Positions 56,574-64,000 of a stretch of DNA of 64,000 bases are shown here, one piece after another. The position numbers and the translations under genes are program-made. How positions within the stretch are numbered: the first letter of the stretch is position 1; each line of letters begins with the position of its first letter. Below the pieces are notes generated by a model, which was not told where the DNA came from, did not search any database, and saw only the letters and a list, made by a program, of their open reading frames with translations. Source of the stretch: Tiliqua scincoides (Eukaryota; Chordata; Lepidosauria; Squamata; Scincidae); assembly GCF_035046505.1 (NCBI RefSeq), contig NC_089823.1, forward strand, positions 5,599,267-5,663,266, written 5' to 3'.

Positions 56574-56719
56574 AGCATGCAGGCTCCTCACTCAGGACTC
56601 CTGGCTGCAGGGGCGTAGCTGGGGGGGCAAAGCACTAAGTTTTTCAGGGAGCCTGGTGCAAGCCCCCCTCTGGCTACGCCCCTGCAGCCAGGAATCCTGG
56701 GCGAGGAGCCTGCGTGCTC
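56574..56719. repeat. Fold-back element (about 47-bp arms) beside the MAP6 CpG region
   Basis: The left arm AGCATGCAGGCTCCTCACTC..TGGCTGCAGGGGCGTAGCT (56574-56619) is nearly the reverse complement of 56671-56719. The inner part is a CAGGGGCGTAGC..GCTACGCCCCTG MITE of the hAT-type family. The palindrome extends past the MITE ends into the flanks. A truncated sister MITE end lies at 56529. Confidence 0.85.
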
Positions 56720-58732
<2,013 letters not shown>

Positions 58733-59823
58733 TGAGAACCCAGAACATGTTTCCTAAGCAGCAGCGGGACCTCCTGCTTAGCGATGCTCTTTTTTTCTAG
58801 CCTCCTGGCTGTCCACCCCTTCAGAAATGGCCCTCTCGTGAGACAAAAGGAGAGGTGGCTACCTCAGTAAGCCACGCAAGGGACCTTATGGGAGTGACAG
58901 ACAGATCTGAGCTCCTGGGTGGGATCCGCGAGGAAGCACAAGCCTCAGTAAAACGAGATGGAGAGGCCGTGGCTGGGTGGCAGAGCACCAGGGATGTTCA
59001 GTGGGTGGGGAGGCAGGTGAGGCAGAGCCTCCCCACTGGAGTCCTTCAAAAAGCACTGCCGCCGTGTAAGACGCATAAGCGCTCATGACACACGAGCTCT
59101 GCGTGTGGATTGTGAGTGCTTGCACGTCTCACAGGGCAGCAATGCTTTTCGAAGGACTCCGGTGGGGAGGCTCTGCCTCACCTTCGTCCCCACCCGCTGC
59201 ACGTCCCTGCTGGAGAGAGCTGCTGTTAGTCAGTGCTGATAGTACTGAGCTAGATGGACCAAGGATCTGGCACAGGAGGAGGCAAATTTCCATGTTCCTG
59301 CCCACCCTGGCTGCCAGTGGCTTTCCCTGGACTTTGCCCAGCTATTTGAGAACCTGAAGTGTCTTGTAGGGCTGAAGAAGTCTTACTTCATTCATTGTTT
59401 GAGCTTAATGTTATTAATTGGACCAATCAACTTTGCATAAATTTGCATATGAGTAAACTGATAGTTCTGGTGGGGAAAAGCATACTTTCTTTTGGTGTGA
59501 TAAACTCCCTCACCTTGGAAAAGGTGCTTCTTCAAAGAATGTGGCGTTAATGCATGAAATTTGTTGCCCCAAAATATACTGATGGTCACTAGTTTAGAGG
59601 GCATTATTAAAAGGACTGGAAAAAACGTGATGGTTGATCAATGGCCATTAGCCCTGATTGCTAAATGGAACTGCCATATTTGGAGTACCAGATGTTGGGT
59701 GAATCCTCACAGGATGTCACTGGTCCTGTCTTGCTTTTGAGCTTCCCTGGTTGGCTCTGACTGGAAACGGAATCCTGAATTAGATCGACAAATGTGGCAG
59801 CTTTATCACACTTACATTAGGAT

Positions 59824-60019
59824 CAGTGGCATAGCTAGAGGGGTGCAAAGCGCTAAGTTTTGCAGGGAGCCTCATCACCCTGTGCAAGCAGCTCCTGTCC
59901 CTCCCCTTCAGAGCCTCCATTTTGCTCCAGCCACCCAGAATGGCTCCAAAGGGGAGGGGCAGAAGCTGCCTACATTATGTGAAGAGGCTCCCTGCAAAAC
60001 TTAGTGCTTTACTCCACTG
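59824..60019. mobile_element. hAT-type MITE (CAGTGGC family)
   Basis: CAGTGGCATAGCTAGAGGGG..AGTTTTGCAGGGAGCCTC is mirrored by GAGGCTCCCTGCAAAACTTA..TCCACTG. Flanks ATTAGGAT and GTTAGGAC agree at 6 of 8. It lies in MAP6 intron 1. Confidence 0.82.
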
Positions 60020-60616
60020 GTTAGGACTTTCTGCTTCTAAAGCTCAGACTCTAAGGGTCAAATTGGACATGACATTTTTTTCAATTCTGTTTTAATACCA
60101 GTCACAAAGGGTTAACCCTGCCCCAGATACAGTGGTCTTGAAGAAACTTGCCTCCCTCTTGCTATTTTGCCCAAGAAAGAAAACTGCCATTGACACCAAT
60201 AACAGCTTTTCCCCTATGGCAAATCACAGTTTGGGGGAGGGGTAAGGATTAAACCCTCCACCCACAACATGGACCTGATTCTGATCCTCCCTCCACAGCT
60301 GCTTTAAAAACAAACAAACAAAAAAAGGTGGAAAGATAATAAACTGTTTTAAATGTCCTGTCTTGTTTGACCCTGGTACTGAATGATCCACCCTTTCCTT
60401 AAGCTCTCTCCACCACTGCATTGGTCTTGGTCTTTTCCATATCCTGACCTTCCTAGTAGGAAGCCACCTTATCTTGAATCAAACCTTTGACCCATCTTGG
60501 TCTGTGCTGTCCATGCTAACAGCGTCTCCCAAGATTTCAGACAAGAATCCCAGCCCTACTTGGGAGTGTAACACCAAGTATATCAAGCTGGCCACTCTCA
60601 ATTCCTTCCCCTGCTT

Positions 60617-61087
60617 GTTGGCATCCTTCAGTCTTGGAAGACTATGGGATCGCGCTCTGAATGATGGTTCTGGAACAGAGCGTCCTCTCCAGTGCACGAA
60701 GCTTGGGTAAAGTAGGTATGGAGGATAGGCTGTTACCCATGCAGCAAATCCCCTCTCCACGTCGCTGAAATGGTCCAATGGAAAGGCAGAGGCCAATACG
60801 GTTGGTTCCAGCGGCGTTGCAGGAGTTGCCAGAGCATGACTGTATACAGCCGCAAACTGCCTCAGGGACTCCGGCTCCAGATTTTGCCGCGAGGTTGACT
60901 CCTGAAGCCTCTTCCATAACTGGATGTAGCCACAAGGCAGTGGAGGTTTGGGATCAGAATTTTCCTTCTCTCAGATGAGCTGCCTTCCCAGGCTGACAAG
61001 TCCCATCTACCCGGTGGCTGTTTAGTCGCCTCTTAGACAAGTACAGCCAAACCGAGGGCCTATTCTTATCCCCAGCCCCCAGGGGTT
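60617..61087 (-). mobile_element. 471-bp non-autonomous retroposon with 11-bp target duplication
   Basis: The minus strand starts AACCCCTGGGGGCTGGGGAT and ends in the hairpin tail AGTCTTCCAAGACTGAAGG, GATGCCAAC. Flanks TTCCCCTGCTT (60606-60616) and TTCCCCTCCTT (61088-61098) match at 10 of 11. This defines both ends of the family; the copy at 45667 begins at the same base. Confidence 0.92.
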
Positions 61088-61180
61088 TTCCCCTCCTTAT
61101 GTAGTAGCTAACTGAGCCGCCTCTTTATTTTCTCAGCCTTTCTCAGCACTCTTGCCTGATGTCATTTTTGCTGACTTAGG

Positions 61181-61360
61181 CCCATTCCTATCCAATTTTC
61201 CAGTGCTGATGCAGCCATGCCAATGGGGCAGGCACTGCATCGTGAGGTGGGGGGGAGGGGGCCAATCATGAAGGCCTCCCCAAGATAAGGGAGCATTTAT
61301 TGCCTTATCTTGAGGCTGCATTGTGGCTGCATTGGCACTGGAAAGTTGGATAGTATGGGG
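61181..61360. mobile_element. MITE with long terminal inverted repeats
   Basis: CCCATTCCTATCCAATTTTC..CAGTGC at the left pairs with GCACTGG..AAAGTTGGATAGTATGGGG at the right. The interior is GCAGCCATGCCAATGGGGCA and GGCTGCATTGTGGCTGCATT. No ORF. Confidence 0.75.
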
Positions 61361-62734
61361 CTCGCAGTTGTGATTTTAAATTTGTTTTAATAGTTTAAGG
61401 ATGATCTTATTAATATGACCATTTGCATCAGTTGGTATCTTTTGGAAAGGTAATCCACCCTCATTATAGACTTCCTTTTCTATAAGAGAAGGGTGGTCTA
61501 AAAGCTTTTATCAATAAACAGATGCTCCCCAATTCCCCATCTCACTGGTGTTCATTCCTGTTTCAGTTACCTTTCAGTCTCCTTCCTCAGCCTTGCATCA
61601 CATCACACCACTGCTGTGACATGTGGTGGGTAGACAGAAGGCAAATATGTTGCAGATACAGATGTTGGTTTAATGCAAAGGGTGTGACTTGAGAACCATA
61701 AGTCGCTACACTATTGTCGTGCCCATCTAGTTATGTAGGAATAAAGATATTGCCCTAGATCTACCGTGGCTAGAACATTTTTTAAAAGCCTTGTTGAATC
61801 AGGCCAGCATGCTGTTTCCCATGACCGTGGGGAGTGCAGGAGCAGGAGATGAAGGCAATAGCTCTCTCCTGCCATTGCTTCCAAGCCAGTGCAATAAGGA
61901 GTGCACAGGGTTCCCAGCCTTTTCCCCTTCCAGGTACTACTTTTCCATCTAGACTTGCCTTACCGAGACCCTTGCTCCTGCCTTCCAGCAGAATGGCACT
62001 TATCTCAAGTGTTGCTACTGGACTTGACTTGATCCTCTCTTAACCATCTCTTATCCCTTTTGTCCTTTGGTTGTACTCAGGAGAGTTGGTTGGCAGCAGC
62101 CATTCTTCAGAGAACTTGATAGGTGTTCTTAGTATCTTGCTGATACTTATGGATCAATGTAATGTCTAAAAGACCAATACAGGTTCAGATGCAAGTTGTG
62201 CTTAATTAAAAGGGACAGGGGCAAATCACATGGCTTTCTTTTTTTCCTGCTAGCCTGCCTTGAGTTCCATGATGGAAGAAAGGCAGGATATAATGAAGCA
62301 AAGAGAGACAGAATGGCTAGCAGCATTGAGGTCCTTCTGTAGCAAGGCGTGGGTAGCATTCAGCAGCCTTCAGAAGATAGATGGGTGGGGACCAGAGACA
62401 GAGTAGTGTCCAAATGATCTTTCCAGGTAAAGACCTTCCTGTTCGCTCGCCATTTGACTACTCCCATCTTTCTGCTGCTTAATGTTAACTGCCCTTACAA
62501 GGTTTTGCTACCTATTGGCAGCAGGGACCAAAAAGATGGAAGAAGCCAGAAAAAGACAGTGGTGTTGAAGATATTGCCTCAGAGTCCTGGGTGAATGAAT
62601 GAAGAGTCTTTACCTGGCACTGGGAAACCTCAGGTGAGCCTCCCTTGTGAGATGATTCTAAAGCCGACATGATACCTGCCTTTCATGGGTTCCCAACCCG
62701 TTAAGGTCTGAAGAAGCTCACAGAGGGTTCTCTC

Positions 62735-63012
62735 CCTTTAATTTATTTCATTTATACCCCACCTTTTTTCCAGTGCAGACACCAGGGTTTTGTGACACAT
62801 GGTAGAACACCAGTACATGGAGTTCCTGATAAGTCACTCATCCAGGCACCAATCAGACCTTGATCAGCTTAGCTTCCACATTACCTGGATTATATACCCT
62901 TGGACCAATTTCATTCATTTATTTAAAATATTTGTATCCCACCTTTCTGCTCACACTCAAGGTAGTGTACAGCATCTTAAAGTAACCTGAAGAAAACCCT
63001 TTGAACAGCAAC
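62735..63012 (-). mobile_element. Older 5S-like SINE with Sauria-like tail, and adjoining SINE 3' end
   Basis: On the minus strand, 62792-62885 reads GTGGAAGCTAAGCTGATCAA, GGTCTGATTGGTGCCTGGAT and AGGAACTCCATGTACTG, a diverged 5S rRNA body. It continues to an AAGGTGGGGTATAAATG, AAATAAATT tail. The preceding segment to 63012 is another SINE-like 3' end (AAGGTGGGATACAAATATTT). The part 62841-63012 is identical to 31558-31729. Confidence 0.6.
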
Positions 63013-64000
63013 CCAAAATCCAAAACAGAGCAACAAAGCATGGTACTAAAGTAGCAGAGATCAAATGTAATCACATCAAATCCATGGCAGCAAAAGAAGC
63101 TCGGCTCAGTTGCAAGGGCTAAAATCAGATGCCGTTGGAATGCAGGTAGAGAGAGAAGCCAGTTTGATTTCAAAAGGCAAGGAGTTTCACATGCAGGGTG
63201 CCTCACCAGAGAAGTGCCCCTCACTCATGTGTCACTGCCAGCCAAGCTTCTACTGTCAGAGGAACCTACATGTAACCAGCGCATGGATAATTGTAAGCAA
63301 GTCTGACTGATCCAAGAAAAATACAGTCGACTCAGCAACCTAAGGTGGATAAACCTAAGCAACTCCAGGTCACAGCTACCGCCTGGGCATTGTCTCATCA
63401 AATATATGCTCTAGAGGGCTTATGTCGACCACAGACTAATTAGCCTCCCTCCCTTCCCCAAAAGTGGCTCTAGCTCTGTAGAAAGTACCACCAACAGAAT
63501 GGCTTGCCTGTCTGAACTCCAGAAATCCCTCCCTGCTCCAGGTGTACTCTCCTTCCTCCAGGTGCTGCTTTTATCCCTGAGGGCCCTGGTGTTAATCCCA
63601 TGCTTCCCAGACCTGTCAGAGCAAGGGCCCACTGTTGACACCACACCCTATCTTGCCAAGGGATCTTGCATGTTTCCACTACAGGCATCCAGGAAAAGTT
63701 CAGGTTTAGTAGAAGCCCTGAACTGCTACCCTGATCCTTCAAGGAAAGTGCAACCCCATCCAAGCACAAGTTGACAAACCATAGCCTGAATCAAAGGTCT
63801 CTGATAAATAGCACCTCTGCCTAGATTGGGCTTCATTTCAACCTGTTTAAGGATTCTTACCTGTTTAACAAGCCACCATGGTGCTCAGTGGAGACTTTGC
63901 CCAAATATTAAAATAGAACAATGCAAATAATTAAAATAAAGGTACAGTGAATTTTTGTTTCGAGGTTTCTCCTATTTTTAAGAATGTTTTTAATAGTGTT

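Larger units (their letters stand above)
50424..56719. other. Intergenic region between MOGAT2 and MAP6 start regions
   Basis: This head-to-head spacer contains hAT-type MITEs, a Sauria-like SINE, CR1 3' ends, a long (GA)n tract, an (ATTC)n tract at 54659-54687 and a fold-back element next to the MAP6 CpG region. Nothing is recognised in 50950-51325, 51955-52620, 52935-53450, 53665-54030, 54200-54655 or 54900-55620. The run 55620-55720 looks like a reversed AT-rich SINE or LINE 3' end. Confidence 0.6.

Overview
The window looks like squamate reptile (lizard-type) nuclear DNA. It has two recognisable vertebrate genes with long introns, and the rest is packed with retroposons typical of squamates: CR1-type LINE 3' ends, tRNA-derived Sauria-like SINEs, L2-like LINE pieces, 5S-rRNA-derived SINEs and hAT-type MITEs. 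Nothing in the sequence fixes the species.

Genes. MOGAT2 (monoacylglycerol O-acyltransferase 2) is complete on the minus strand, with six coding exons from 50423 down to 23151. They splice in frame into 335 codons plus a stop. MAP6 (STOP, microtubule-associated protein 6) starts on the plus strand at 57923; only its first coding exon (to 58731) and about 5.3 kb of intron 1 are present. The two genes are head to head with about 7.5 kb between start codons, the arrangement I recall for mammalian MAP6-MOGAT2. MOGAT2 works in triacylglycerol resynthesis on ER membranes and MAP6 in microtubule stabilisation, so their adjacency reflects conserved synteny and not a shared pathway.

Layout. 1-23150: intergenic, downstream of MOGAT2, no host exon recognised, dense repeats. 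23151-50423: MOGAT2, with large introns 1 and 2 full of repeats. 50424-56700: intergenic between the two 5' ends. 56720-58750: GC-rich MAP6 5' region with a two-monomer G-rich minisatellite, then exon 1. 58732-64000: MAP6 intron 1.

The most striking signal is a retroposon network. A LINE, a 5S-rRNA-derived SINE family and a 471-bp non-autonomous family all end in one short tail that folds as a perfect 5-bp stem with a TTCG loop (AGTCT-TTCG-AGACT). The LINE stop codon lies at the edge of that hairpin. Several copies keep clear target-site duplications. One copy (31494-31762) is a chimera containing 172 bp identical to a site 31 kb away. One SINE copy has grown into an 87-bp tandem array. Separately, a CR1-type LINE carries tandem 139-140 bp 3'-end modules joined by a linker that resembles the ZNF143/THAP11 binding motif.
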